Source: Exophiala sp. HKRS030 (Eukaryota > Ascomycota > Eurotiomycetes > Chaetothyriales > Herpotrichiellaceae). Taken from it: DNA of 64,000 nt. The notes below the pieces were generated by a model. The model was not told the origin of the DNA, made no database searches, and saw nothing but the letters and a program-made list of their open reading frames with translations. Positions 1 to 10,905 of this stretch are shown here, piece by piece. The translations under genes and the position numbers were made by a program. The stretch is taken from assembly GCA_023897205.1 (NCBI GenBank), contig JAHWDD010000002.1, forward strand, positions 6,386,001-6,450,000. Reading direction: 5' to 3'. Numbering within the stretch: position 1 is the first letter of the stretch; the number at the start of each line of letters is the position of its first letter.

Positions 1-516
1 ACTACAAATATGCCGGCAAGGCGAGTCATGCAGATTACTCACTGGATCACCAAGCGCAATATGGCAATCAGACACAGGCTGCTTCAATTCAACACCGTAG
101 ACCCAAAGGTGCATGCTTTGCGCGTGTCAATTATTATGTGGACTCTGCTTGCCATGAACGTGACAGGACGTACGAAGACCGTCAAAGTCATGGCCCCAAC
201 CTTGCGACGCATTTTGACAGACATTCCAGCCACTGAATGGAAACCCAATTCGGATATTTGCTCATGGATATGTCTAGTAGGGTTCTCCTGTGCGGCTGAA
301 AATAGCGAAGAATCAAGGTGGTACGCAGAGCAATTGCAGAGTTTTCGCAGGTTACTCTCGCTCTCGAATCCGGCGAAATCTGACGAAGATGAACTCACAA
401 CGAAGCTGGAGGATTTCCAGCGTGGCTTCTTCTACGATCCTCAAGTGCAAGAACCTCGAACACGGAGGCTAGCTCGAATTTTGACGCAGGATAATACCAC
501 ACAAGATTTATCTTGA
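1..516 (+). CDS. C-terminal part of a fungal transcription-factor-like protein (5' end outside window)
   Basis: The frame is open from the first base of the window and ends in TGA at 514-516, so this is the 3' end of a longer gene; the ATG at 10 is probably internal. The segment with ALRVSIIMWTLLAMN, followed by a Thr/Lys stretch, resembles the C-terminal half of ascomycete proteins annotated as fungal-specific transcription factor domain or DUF3468. No DNA-binding domain is visible because the N-terminus is missing. It lies upstream of, and on the same strand as, the Zn2Cys6 gene starting at 1277. The family assignment rests on general resemblance only. Confidence 0.5.
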   Translation, partial: TTNMPARRVMQITHWITKRNMAIRHRLLQFNTVDPKVHALRVSIIMWTLLAMNVTGRTKTVKVMAPTLRRILTDIPATEWKPNSDICSWICLVGFSCAAENSEESRWYAEQLQSFRRLLSLSNPAKSDEDELTTKLEDFQRGFFYDPQVQEPRTRRLARILTQDNTTQDLS

Positions 517-1276
517 GAGGCGTTTGAGTTAAGCGTACGATCGCGAGATCAATAAGATCCCAATAGCGTGGGCTGTAGATTAAATCCAATTACAGCAGGT
601 AGCAAAGTTCCGAGCTGGTTTCCCAGAGCCGATTGGAGAACCGGACAGGGCATTTACAGTAGATTGATCTTGATGGGCAACGGAATAAACACCATCATGG
701 TCCCCAGTTGCCTAACAGATTGCGTACAGCGCTCCAGAAAAGCTTGGGAGTAAAACGTCCAGACTGGAACGCGGTCAAGAGGAAGTGAAGGTGAAGCTTG
801 CGTCACCGGGGGTTACATGAAGCTTCCGATACAGTCTTGGCATGGTTTATTTTCATTAGCCTACAGATCAGGCGCCCTGGGCCCCTGGGCCATGCAAGGT
901 TGGGTGAGGTGGGTGAGCCAGAATAAGCCAGAACAAGGCTAGGCCATGGAGCGGTTTCGTCAAAATCACAGCGTTTCAAAGGCGCAGTCGTGCCACCCTC
1001 AGACGCCCACATTTCTCTGCCCCAATTGTCTTTACCTCCTACAGGAACATGCAGATTATTTTGCGTACTGCAATCTTAAGAAGGTCGATTCTCTTTTCGT
1101 TGAGTTGAATTCCGCTGGGACGACAGGATTTCACCGAAGCATGAGTGCTACGTCCGCATTAAAATCGCTCTAGCATCACCCAGCACCGTTTCCCTACTAC
1201 TCCGTCAAGATCCTGAACTGCAAGTGAACTTGATTTCCGATTTTTTTAGAAACAAGAGACCTCCGTTCTCCTCGAA
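517..1276. other. Intergenic spacer
   Basis: No convincing coding region. Short frames on both strands lack splice context and recognisable motifs. It presumably holds the terminator of the upstream gene and the promoter of the Zn2Cys6 gene. Confidence 0.5.
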
Positions 1277-3029
1277 ATGAGTGAAAGGCCGAGCATTTGC
1301 CCGGGTTGGGCGCTACGGACCCGAGCAAGTAAACCGAAGGTAAAGACTGGATGCATTACCTGGTAAGAGCATATCATGCACCAAAAAAGCTCAAGTATGA
1401 AATTACGCTAATCTTTGTTAAAAGCAAGTACGTTGCCTCGTTCTCAGATTTTCTTTTGGCTAATCACTTCGTCCCTGCAGAGCACGAAGGGTCAAGTGCG
1501 ACGAACAAAAGCCTTCATGCAAGAGGTGTTCTTCCACGGGCGCGTTTGTGGAGGCTACTCTGCTCCTGTACGGATCTGTAACTTGTTCCGAAGTCTCAAT
1601 TGCAAAATTTTCCTCTGATTATGCCTTAGATACTTCTGCTGTTCCAATGAACGCATGCAAAGCTTTTGCAGGTTTATCACAGGGTATCGAAGGCACGGAT
1701 GACGAACGCCGTTTCTTTCAGACTTTCAGAACCGCGACAGAGGTGGATACAGCCCTCCACGTATGCGATTTTGTATCCTTCTGGAGTATTGTTACACCAC
1801 GGCTCGGCCATCATGACCCAGCCGTCAAATATGCGCTGATAGCACTCGGTGCTACATATCACATGTACAAAAGAGCTAATGCACAAGGTCTAAATCCGCC
1901 GGATAGTTATAATCTGCGCTGGTACAGCAAGGCGATTCTCGAAGTGCAACAACGGATTGCGTCAAACAGTGCAGAGAGTACGCATGTCGTTCTGATATGT
2001 TGTTTGATCTTTATTGTGCTCGAGAATCTTCGCTTCAATCACCAAAATGCTAGATTCCATCTTAGGAATGGAATCGAGATTATTCAGGCTACGGTCGACC
2101 TCAAACGAGTGTACTCGCCCAACGAGGCAGAGTCTCCGTCACAACATGACGATTGTGCGACACCGGTACTGTCTTTAACGGATCTGAGAGGTGTGATAAA
2201 TTATTTCCGCCATGCGGAACTCAGTGAACGCCTCTACTCGCAAGATGCTCCGCTGAAATTGGCGAGTCTTTTGGGCCGTGATAGATCTTCCGACTTTATT
2301 GGCACGACCGGGCTTGATGAATATACTCTCACAACGGGCTACGCTGCACGAGTACAATTGAACAACGACGTTATGGCACTGGATTGGGAACTCGACAGGC
2401 CAAAAGACTCACCCACCGCCTGGACTTGGGTGCAAATCGAGCATGAGCATCAAGTTCTTCGCAGAAAAGCATATCTGCTAAGTGAAAAGGCCCAGTCCTT
2501 CCTTGCGACCTTTGGTCCACGATGCGAAGGATCTCGTGAATACGCGAGTGCATGTTTTGACATGATGATCATCAAGACGATGCAAGTAGTGCTTGAGCTT
2601 ATGTCATCACGGCGTTTAGGTACCCACGAGTCGAGAGATTCTGGGTTGCTCTTTGATGAACTCTTGGATGCTTTGATACAGTATACGGAGCATTTGCATA
2701 ACATAATCAGCGCCGAAAAGCACGAGATTCTGTCCACTCTTGACCTGACTGCCCAGTCTTCTATACTTGGTCCTGCATACTTGGTCTATGTACACTCGAA
2801 AGTGCCGCAACATAAATCGAAAGCTCGCAAGATCTTGACAGAGATAAAATCATGTGGTGGAGATTGGGACTTGAAATCATTGAAAAACATTATTGAGATG
2901 AGCAAGGATCATAGGACCTTTCCTGACCCGCGAGGAAGTGTACTTATGGCATTGGGAAGAGGAAATCGGCACAAGGACTATTATCCACTATTCTCAAGAT
3001 ACCCTAATATGGTGGTAACGCTCGAATAG
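1277..3029 (+). CDS. Zn2Cys6 transcription factor with a 3-nt microexon and one apparent frameshift
   Basis: Sequence-specific nuclear regulator. Proposed exons are 1277-1362, 1425-1427, 1481-1577 and 1630-3029. Exon 1 ends inside the codon of the second zinc-ligand Cys; the CAA at 1425-1427 completes that Cys and begins the next Lys, joining into GCITCKARRVKC, then DEQKPSCKRC. With one base added in the G3 run at 1538-1540 the sixth ligand appears in STGRVCGGY, giving a perfect CX2CX6CX6CX2CX6C at residues 26-53. Intron 1578-1629 (GTAACT...TTAG) then returns to the frame of the long C-terminal part. That part starts with ERRFFQTFRT...FDFVSFW-type sequence typical of the fungal_trans_2 domain. 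About 528 residues. If the G run is correct as written and the last intron is retained, the frame also stays open, but the sixth Cys is lost. The target genes are unknown; the nearest neighbour is the Kex2-repeat gene. Confidence 0.8.
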
Positions 3030-3846
3030 GAACGCTACCTTCGCTTTGGGTACCGCACAGTCATATCGTAATAGTTTTTGGTCGCACATGAGTCTAGAAA
3101 TGTGGATCTCAAATACTTGATGCTGAAGATACACGTAGCCGCAAACTACTAACGGTGGGACAAGTTTCCTGACTGCTCGCAGAATGATCACTTGACAAAC
3201 AATGTGCCAAAAGGATCAAAGACCACTGTGGGTTACAGGAGGCTACGAAGCATTTCGCTACCAAGATCCTTCAGAGAGCCTGCTTAGGAGGTCTTCCAGG
3301 GAATCGGTATCGCTTGGCCGCTCTCACTTCAGAGACAAGAGCGAATGCGATCATTATCATTGTAGGCATGAGACAACTTTCTCTATATGTATCAATGTCT
3401 ATCTTATATTGATAATATGGATGTTAGATGGTGAACACACGTGAAGCGGAAGATCTAAGGTATACCAATACACTCTATGCCTGCAGAATTGCGAGATCAT
3501 CGCATTATTTGATTCATCTAAATGAGTGACTAATACTAAAAGAGTGGACGCTATAACAACATCTGCTGAACTCAACACTGGGAAACGTGGCACGATGCTT
3601 GCGCCAAAGCTCCAAATGGCATCTCAGCACGACGTGCATAACAGAATGGAGTACACAAAAAGGACAACGAACAAAAAGTCGCACAAGAATGACAATCTCC
3701 CATGTCTGACACCTCTTCTTGAGTGATACGGAATTTGTATTCCGTCGGCCTCTGGCTGTTGCAGGCTTTAGGAGCTGAATCATGTCCTTCGGAGCCCATG
3801 ATCTCAACTTAAGCTCCTAGCAACTGCAAACCCCTTTGGTGATGCC
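3030..3846. other. Convergent intergenic spacer
   Basis: Lies between the 3' ends of the Zn2Cys6 gene and the Kex2-repeat gene. Only short frames without family motifs are present on either strand. No repeat or RNA gene was recognised. Confidence 0.5.
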
Positions 3847-4629
3847 TCACTCGTGCTTTTCGTACCATTCAGGCTTTGGATCGACCTTTTCCTTTTTTGA
3901 TGGAGCTGGTTCGGCACGCTTTTTCCATTCCTTTTTGACTGGTTCGGGCTTAAGCTCGGGCTTCTCCTTCTTGGGTGGCGCCGAATCGTCACGTATCCAA
4001 TGCTCTTTGACCGGCGCAGGATCAAAGTTGTACCCAAAGTCTTTCTTGTCTGAAATGTCTTCTGGCTCCTTCTTCTCGCTTTTGACTGGGAGATTGTCGG
4101 CACGTTTCCATTCCTTCTTGGGTTGCTCAGAGGGGCTCAAATTGTCTGACTTCTCCTTCTTCTTGGGAAGCTCTTCAGCGCGCTTCCATGGCTTCTTTTT
4201 TGGATCCAAGGTAGGCTCGGGCTCATGGCTGTCCTTCTTTACGGAGTGATCTTCCTCACGTTTCCATTCTTTCTTGCCTGGTTTGATTCGATCCTCGTCT
4301 TGAAAGTCCTTTTTGGTTGGTTCTGGCGCGGACACATGTCTGTTGATGTCGGTTGGATTGAAGAGCTCAGTTCGTTTCCATGCTTTTTTGAGTTCTTCAG
4401 CCTCGTACTTGCGCTTGTCTTCTTTGAAAGGTGAGGGAATTTCATCGCGTTTCCCTTGTTTTTTGGAGTCTTGGTAGTCCTTCTTCAGGTCTTCCACCAC
4501 ATCTACCCAAGATTTTCCCGGCTGTATAAAACCGTGTCTGTCGAGCGGGCCAGACTCTGGAGACGGTATCGCGGCTCCATTTGATACAGCGAGCAATAAA
4601 AGAAAGGGTAGGATGGTGGTGGGACGCAT
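3847..4629 (-). CDS. Secreted Kex2-processed repeat protein (KEP-like precursor) with KKxWKR repeats
   Basis: Single-exon frame of 260 residues from the ATG at 4629. An in-frame ATG lies 39 nt upstream, but the downstream start places a clean signal peptide at the N-terminus (MRPTTILPFLLLLAVSNGAA). The rest is hydrophilic, rich in K, E and P, and contains no cysteine. Six repeats centre on K-K-[A/E/P]-W-K-R or variants, with basic cleavage sites at residues 85-86, 123-124, 149-150, 175-176, 212-213 (degenerate, WIR) and 237-238 (WKKR); extra KR sites occur at 60-61 and 72-73. Repeat spacing is about 38, 26, 26, 37 and 25 residues. Signal peptide plus regularly spaced KR sites is the hallmark of fungal KEP precursors, from which the Golgi protease Kex2 releases peptides; this group includes pheromones, repellents and dikaritin RiPP precursors. 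The absence of Cys argues against the usual Pezizomycotina alpha-pheromone (WCxxxGxxCW type). The peptide's role is unknown. A low-complexity secreted protein with incidental KR sites is the alternative. Confidence 0.75.
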   Translation of the reverse strand: MRPTTILPFLLLLAVSNGAAIPSPESGPLDRHGFIQPGKSWVDVVEDLKKDYQDSKKQGKRDEIPSPFKEDKRKYEAEELKKAWKRTELFNPTDINRHVSAPEPTKKDFQDEDRIKPGKKEWKREEDHSVKKDSHEPEPTLDPKKKPWKRAEELPKKKEKSDNLSPSEQPKKEWKRADNLPVKSEKKEPEDISDKKDFGYNFDPAPVKEHWIRDDSAPPKKEKPELKPEPVKKEWKKRAEPAPSKKEKVDPKPEWYEKHE

Positions 4630-5898
4630 GATTGTGAAAAAGTGATCAATGAGAGACAGAATTAACACAAAAATGAAGGAATGCAGAGAAAATGCTTGTT
4701 GAAACGAATGCTGGAGGTGTAATGAAAGAAAGAAGGGTACAAGAGCGGCGGCGACAGTTATATACGCCGATGTGTTATTGACTTGATCTATGTGTTCTCC
4801 TAAATTGTACTGCCCCTGAACGCAGCTAACTCACCTACATACATCGTTTGGAAACAAAATCTCTGAAGAGGAGTTAGGTGACTCAAAATAGCAACGATAC
4901 TTAGGTCCACGAGGTGTCCTGCGAAGTTCTGATGCTTGTGACTGCTCCTGTATTGCACAACATGAGACAACTGCTAATCTGGTATCAGTTAGTAGTACGA
5001 GAGGTCCGGCTGCTGTCAGCTTGCTTCTCTTCTGGCCCCTTTGGTTAGGCCCAAAGAGTTCATTGGGCGTCTCCTCTTGGAAAGCAAGCTGATCGTGATG
5101 TACGCGTACTTGTATCGATCGTATAACAATACCTGAACCTGGTAGAACTACAACATTACAATATCTATATTCAGCGCTTTGAAATAGTTCTACGAGCATT
5201 CCCGCTAGTGTTGCTAAATTCATCTCCACAGTCATCTGATCCGGTGAAAGGATCACGATCCTCTGGGGGAAACAGAATCGATTTTTGAGATTTTCGTGCT
5301 ATACCGTATTAAGTTATTGTAGCTCACGGGATGCCATAGCTCATGTGTGCTGGCACATAGGGACTATGGAAACTACAATAGCTTGGTTGACCTCCGAAGG
5401 ACTGTTTGATAATCTTGTAGCGGCCCACCGAAACAAGAACGGTCGAAGACTTCTTAAGGCAATTGCCTCGATTTGAGCTGTCTTATGCCTTCAAGAGTAG
5501 CGAGACCCTTGGTCTGAATGACCAATATGACAACCAGGACAAATAGTACAATAACGAAATTTGATCTGCTCCTCTAAAAAGGAGACTGCGTAGGTAACTT
5601 GGAATGGAAGCGCATATGATAGATTCTCGCGTCAAATAGACGAAATTTCAGCATGCTGTGGCTGATCAGATGTGTTGGAAGTGCTTTTTCTTAAGCATGG
5701 TTTAAGCTGTGTTAATGATCCTAGTCTCCCAGGGCGTAGGGCAATATTTCTCAAGTTTACCATTATTGTGTCAACAAGGCGGGCAACAGAAGAGCGGAAT
5801 ATGAAGACACCATAAAAGGTGATCTGTAGTTGACATGTGAACTGGAGCATCTCAGTCTACCGAACCAAACCCTTATTTCCACACATTTCGAACCTTGT
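4630..5898. other. Intergenic spacer upstream of the Kex2-repeat gene
   Basis: Contains the promoter of the Kex2-repeat gene. A 141-codon frame on the minus strand (4831-5256) has no recognisable domain and no signal of splicing; it is not called. Nothing else is supported. Confidence 0.45.
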
Positions 5899-7531
5899 TT
5901 ATTTGTTATCATTCACAATGGGGGCTTCTGCTCTCATCACAGCCCCTGCATCTGCTGGAAGTTCGACCAAGTGGTTTGCAGGAAGCTCATATGTGGTTAT
6001 CACCGTCCCGGCGCGTAACTCTGCCGGAGGATTTGTTTCAGCAGCCAGTTCCGTAAGTGACCATTTGGCCGAGTTGAAACAGACTTCACCGGTGAGCTTA
6101 GCCACAGCCACACGGACTTTGAAGCACCAACTGAAGGCATGATATGTTCCAAGGACTCCAAGTATGAGTCCGGTGACTCCACCAATCCCAATTGCCACTT
6201 TTCTCCCTGTAGAGAGCGAGTTTGCATTTGTGGTGATAGGTGCGGGCCAGATGCTGTGTTCTGGTCGAGTTATTGATAAAATGTTTTTTTCCGCTGCTGC
6301 GTCTTCTTGGAAGACCGCCTGAGACAGAGAGAAGCGATTGCGTTCATAGTCTACCATCATGTACACTTCCTGCAAGAATGCGCGGCCAAGTGTGTACATG
6401 GCTGGATCGGCCGCCTTTCGGAGAGGAAAGTAGTTCAGCCGCGAAGAAGACTTACCAGCGTTCAAATTGGGAACCGGGTAGGTGAGCTGAAGGTTGAACG
6501 CATCGTAGGGCACTGTGAGTGTGAGTGTTTTGAAAGGGGGAGAAGAAGTACTGAGAACAAAGTTGAATGTCAGATTCCACTCTAAAAGCGAAGCTGGAGT
6601 CGAGTTGTTGCTAAGCTCGTAGAGTTGTATCGTTTCGTTGTATGTCAAGTTTAAGGCCGTCGCAAATGTATCGCACCCTGATTCTGGTAACCAGAGATAA
6701 GGAGTGGAGGAGTCTATCGCAAAAAGATTCGCGTCAAATGTCTCGAACAAAGTTAAATTTTTGTGTTTCCAATTCGGTGGTGCATCACCTTCTCCTGTAC
6801 TGGTGGACACGGAGATAGAGCGCAACCACACGGCAGGTGTGTATTTTGATTCCAACTCAAACATGATGTCGTTCGTGGCGAATCGATTGAGATCGACACC
6901 ACCCAAAGTCAAGGATGCAGGTGTACCATTTAAACCTGCCGACTATCAGCCATATGTTTGACTCTCAGATGAATGCAAAACTCACGGTAAGAGGCACCAG
7001 CGGTATACCCGTAACTGTGGCTTGGAATCATGGCACCTTGCTGCACGAGACTCGATAGTAATGGCTGGTATGAGTTTGTGTTGTTGACCACTTCGGCAAG
7101 CTGAAGACCCAGTCCCAGAGTTCCAATCCATTTGTCGTTCGAATTGATGACTCCGACGAGTTGCCGGCCAATGGGTGTGGTATCATTCAGATTCACAAAG
7201 TCAGAGCCAAAGCTCTTGTAGCCAGTATTGGGAAGTCTTTCACCTATGTTGAATTCGCGATCATCTTGTTCTTCGAATGTGAGGGACTCATTCATTGAAA
7301 ATATCCCCCTCGCTTGACGCTGCAGGAGCCTTCTGGGCACGATGCTGGGCCGACAACCCAGATCTCTTGATCTGAAGTGCTTGGAAGAAGTGACAATCGC
7401 TGCGATTCTGATCCGATCGTGATATCCACGGTAGACCAAAGGCCGTCATACCCAAAGAAGTCCGAGCTAGGAGTGAGTGCCAATGGCTCCGCAGCAGCAA
7501 GGCGAGTCACTAACTGTAAAATAAGGAGCAT
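5899..7531 (-). CDS. Pepsin-fold (A1-like) membrane protein, probably catalytically inactive; one apparent frameshift
   Basis: Exons are 6986-7531 and 5899-6935. The 50-nt intron 6936-6985 has donor GTGAGT and acceptor GGCAG. A C5 run at 7306-7310 lacks one base: adding it joins CSVKRGG to IFSMNESLTFEEQ, as expected in this family, giving 527 residues. The start at 7531 begins the signal peptide MLLILQLVTRLAAA. The pepsin layout is clear: IGSESQRLSLLPSTSDQEIWVV at the first active-site position and AIDSSTPYLWLPESGC at the second. The DTG of true aspartic proteases is replaced by PST/STS at the first site and DSS at the second, so proteolysis is unlikely. A C-terminal membrane segment (VAIGIGGVTGLILGVLGTYH) precedes a cytoplasmic tail. 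Similar proteins are widespread at fungal surfaces with undefined roles. The gene lies in a minus-strand run between the Kex2-repeat gene and the ferric reductase. Confidence 0.8.
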
Positions 7532-8422
7532 GGTAGGAAGGAGTGAATCAAAAGAAGTCCGGGAATAAAATGCCGGATGGAGGAATTGAGATGACATTTT
7601 TAGCCGTCCTCCAAACGTCCAGTGAGAAGAAGAATGCTAATGACACGTTTCTGTAATTACTGAAGACAGAAGGGCGTGAAGAAATGTAGTGGAATGCTTC
7701 TAATGACGAACAAGTGACCTGAGCATCGAGAGCGTCACAAGAAATACGGACGGAAAAAATCAGGACGATGGCTTTCAAGGGTAACATATATGCTTGATAT
7801 AGAACTTAGAATATCACCAAGCAGTTTCTGTGCTGACCCTCAAGTCCACTATCATGTAGAAAGAAAGCTTACAACGGTGCAGATTGTTGCCGTCACCATC
7901 ACTCGAAGCTCAATAAAGCAGCGTTGCAGCCACGTAAGTACCGTTTGCTTGGCACAACGTGGTCCATGGACATGCACGATCCTCAGTATATGTTAGGACT
8001 TTAGGGAGGGGCTCTCTGGGTGCTGCCTTACATTCCTGCATGATGATGAGCTGTTATTCGCATCTTGATGTGAAACCGGCATGCATTAGCGCCGACGCGA
8101 TTCTAACAACCCGACAAGGCTTAACCTCCTCCAAGTATCCACAATAAAATGAGACTTGACTACTAGCGACTACACTGGAGGTTATACTTGCTCTACGTTT
8201 TCGATTGTAGTTGGCAAGATTACAGCTTGATCACCGCGCATCATAAGGAGACGAATTTAGGAACTTCCTGGAGGGCTCGGAAGCTATGGTGAAGATAGTT
8301 CGTAAAAGTCCCAGAATTACCCACTATTTGTAACTGTATCATCTCTAGCAAAGAAATTTGCCCCTATCATCATTCCAGCGATTCCCTAGCTCATTACATG
8401 GCATTCTGTGTCACCCAATCAA
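7532..8422. other. Intergenic spacer
   Basis: Separates the ferric reductase stop codon from the pepsin-like start. Short frames on both strands have no recognisable domains. Nothing else seen. Confidence 0.5.
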
Positions 8423-10905
8423 CTACCACGAAAAACTCTCTTCTTGAAATTCTAGAACAGTGTCTTCTGTCTTCAAACACTCGCTTACAGCATGTCTTAC
8501 ATCGTCTGCTAGTCCTCCTGGCCCGCAGACGCTGACATACATAGCACCGACCTGTCTTTCGATCTCACTATTCAATAGAGAATAGGCGTTTAGGCGGTGA
8601 TGGAAAATATCGATAGTGGCTGACTCGTCTATGCCGTCGAATGGAAGCATGTCCATTGCCTGCATTCCTGAGCTCCCATTGGTGACTGGTGTGGTTTGAG
8701 AACCGCTTGTCATTGGTGCGGTAGATGCGGTAGAGATAACTGAGTTTGTGGCGCGATGAAATCTAGAGTGCAACGAAACCTGACGGGCTTTGGGACCAAC
8801 AGAGGTGACATAGCCTTTCGTCGAAGATACAAAAATGAGAATAGACAGTGCCAAGTTACTCTCGCGTCGAGCGTATTTTCCATGACGATTGATGAGTTCC
8901 TGGACGAATGGCTGAATGGCTTCAATCTGATCTGCGATGATGTCAGTTCACCTTGTGGTCACACGGACTACTTGTTGAGTGAGCAGTCATCACGATGCCT
9001 TACCAATGCTAGTGATGGACCAAGCAAAGACCACGCGGCGGACAGCGGCTGTTCGTGCTTCGTAGCCTGCGATGAGCTTCTTGAGGTAGAGGAGCTGATG
9101 GGTGACCCCAACACCGCCAGCCACTAGTATGACGCTTCGAAATGAGGAAAGGGAATGTCGAATTCCTAAAGTACGCACTGGCTTAGGCCCTGTGAAAGCA
9201 CGGATCTTATGACTTGAGTACTCACCATAAGGCCCTTCCGCATAGGCTAGAGCGGTAAATGTCCCTGTCTGCTCACGCTCCGCTCTTTTGTACAGTTTTC
9301 GTGTGAATCCGTCTTGACACTTGACGAGAAAGTACAAAGCAGGTTCCTGCATCTGAGCATATGGGTCAACAGTAGGCGTAGAATGGTCTTGGCGCGCCTG
9401 AGTAGGTTCGCCGTCTGCCCACGCGATCGAAAATGGATGCGAAGTCCAGAGACCAATCGACGGGATAGAGAGGAATACGTGCTGGCCTGCTCTTATGTTC
9501 CAAGGATATGGTGTGTGAAGCTTCATCCAAATCAGATCGTTTGCCAGCACGCCCACCTCAACCTTTGTCGAACGACCTCTAAAGTTCCGCCAGACTATGA
9601 TCACAACTCGAACTGCTCTCTGGGCGAATATTAGAATAAACATGACAAAATAAGGAGTGGAAAATTCTCTTTACCTCAATCGCCCAAGCAAGAAATGCTC
9701 CAATCAATAGATATTGTTGCTGAAGGTTTTCAAGATGATACCAGAGTGTCACTAAAGCCCCAACACTTAGAACAATGTGTAGGTGAAGGAAAAGCTCATA
9801 GAACACATGGCGAAAAGGTGACCAAGCCATCGTGACGATGGCTACAAACATTATACTGGACTGAGAAACTGTTAGTAGGGGTAGGTTGTTTGATGCGAAG
9901 ACAAAACTTCCAATAAAGCCATACAGAACCAAATCCTTGCCCCATAGCTCTTGTGGCACTATATCCCATCCTGCTGTGATTGGTCAGTTTTGGGCATGAT
10001 GTGTCAAGGGAGGAGTACTTACACGAAGAGACTTTCGTAATTAACACCGCCGATATGTGCAATAGCGTTTCCAAAACGATAAGCCGGCCCAAGAAGCGGT
10101 GCATGAGATTGAAGGTATCGAAAGGAATGTGTAATATCGCGATTAATGGGTTGTTCCTTCCAGCTGTAATGACAAGAGGTATGAGATTCGCGGTTGCTAA
10201 AGTACCAGAGTAATTCCGCAAGCTATCCATCTTGATACTCAACTCTTGCTCCGACCAGTCTACCGTTGCGATGGCAAAGAGCATATTAAGGATGAAATAT
10301 GCTGCCATCAGGATAATCTCGAGGCGTGTTGGAAGAGTTCCCAAGGTGAGCCACCTCAGAGGACGAAATTCGCGACTGTGACGCTTCCTTCCAAGACTGG
10401 AATATAAGAGCCGTTTCCAGAGTAGAATAGATCGGCTATGCGTTGTTTTCAGCTTTGGGGCATTGTCCCATACAGAGTTGCGAAAGCGAACTGTGTAGGA
10501 GTACCTTACGGCACCATTGCCGAGCAAGATAACGATTGCAAAGCCGACCAAGACATATATTGGAGTAATGACAATTAGGTCAATAGGTGTAGTTGTTTCG
10601 CCTTCTCCCGACTTTTCAGTGTCCGACGCCTCCGAAGATCCAGTCTCAGAGGCCGAAGATGTTTCGTTTTTGGCTGCATCGCCAGTCTTCGCGCTAGGTG
10701 TAGGAGTTTCTTGGTATGCCTGAGTGGAGGAAATACTGATAACAGTAGATGGCTGGATAGAGGAGCTCGTGCTTCCCGTCAGATCTGAAGTCGTTTTTGC
10801 ATCGCTTGCAGCTTTCGTGCTGTCCACACCTGCATCTGATCCCGCAAGTGCAACTGATGTAAAATAGACAAGGTAAAACCATCGAAAGAGCTTCCAAGCT
10901 TGCAT
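8423..10905 (-). CDS. Ferric-chelate reductase (FRE family)
   Basis: Plasma-membrane flavocytochrome that reduces Fe(III) or Cu(II) chelates using NADPH, FAD and haem. Exons are 10023-10905, 9675-9973, 9004-9619 and 8423-8931; introns of 49, 55 and 72 nt have canonical borders. The product is 768 residues. The start at 10905 opens a signal peptide (MQAWKLFRWFYLVYFTSVALAG), followed by a long Ser/Thr-rich extracellular stretch. The ferric-reductase membrane domain carries haem-ligand histidines in LHIPFDTFNLMHRFLGR, LLHISAVL and SPFRHVFYELFLHLHI. FAD binding is shown by HPFSIAW, NADPH binding by GGVGVTHQLLYL, and the C-terminus has CGPGG and ends EESFSW, typical of the family. The start 81 nt upstream is in frame but would spoil the signal peptide. 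No iron-regulatory site was identified with confidence. Confidence 0.93.

Noticed and set aside
3847..4629. Standard alpha-pheromone precursor
   Set aside because: The protein contains no cysteine and lacks the WCxxxGxxCW-type mature peptide of Pezizomycotina.
4831..5256. 141-codon minus-strand frame upstream of the Kex2-repeat gene
   Set aside because: No recognisable domain, signal peptide or splice continuity; length is compatible with chance in GC-balanced DNA.
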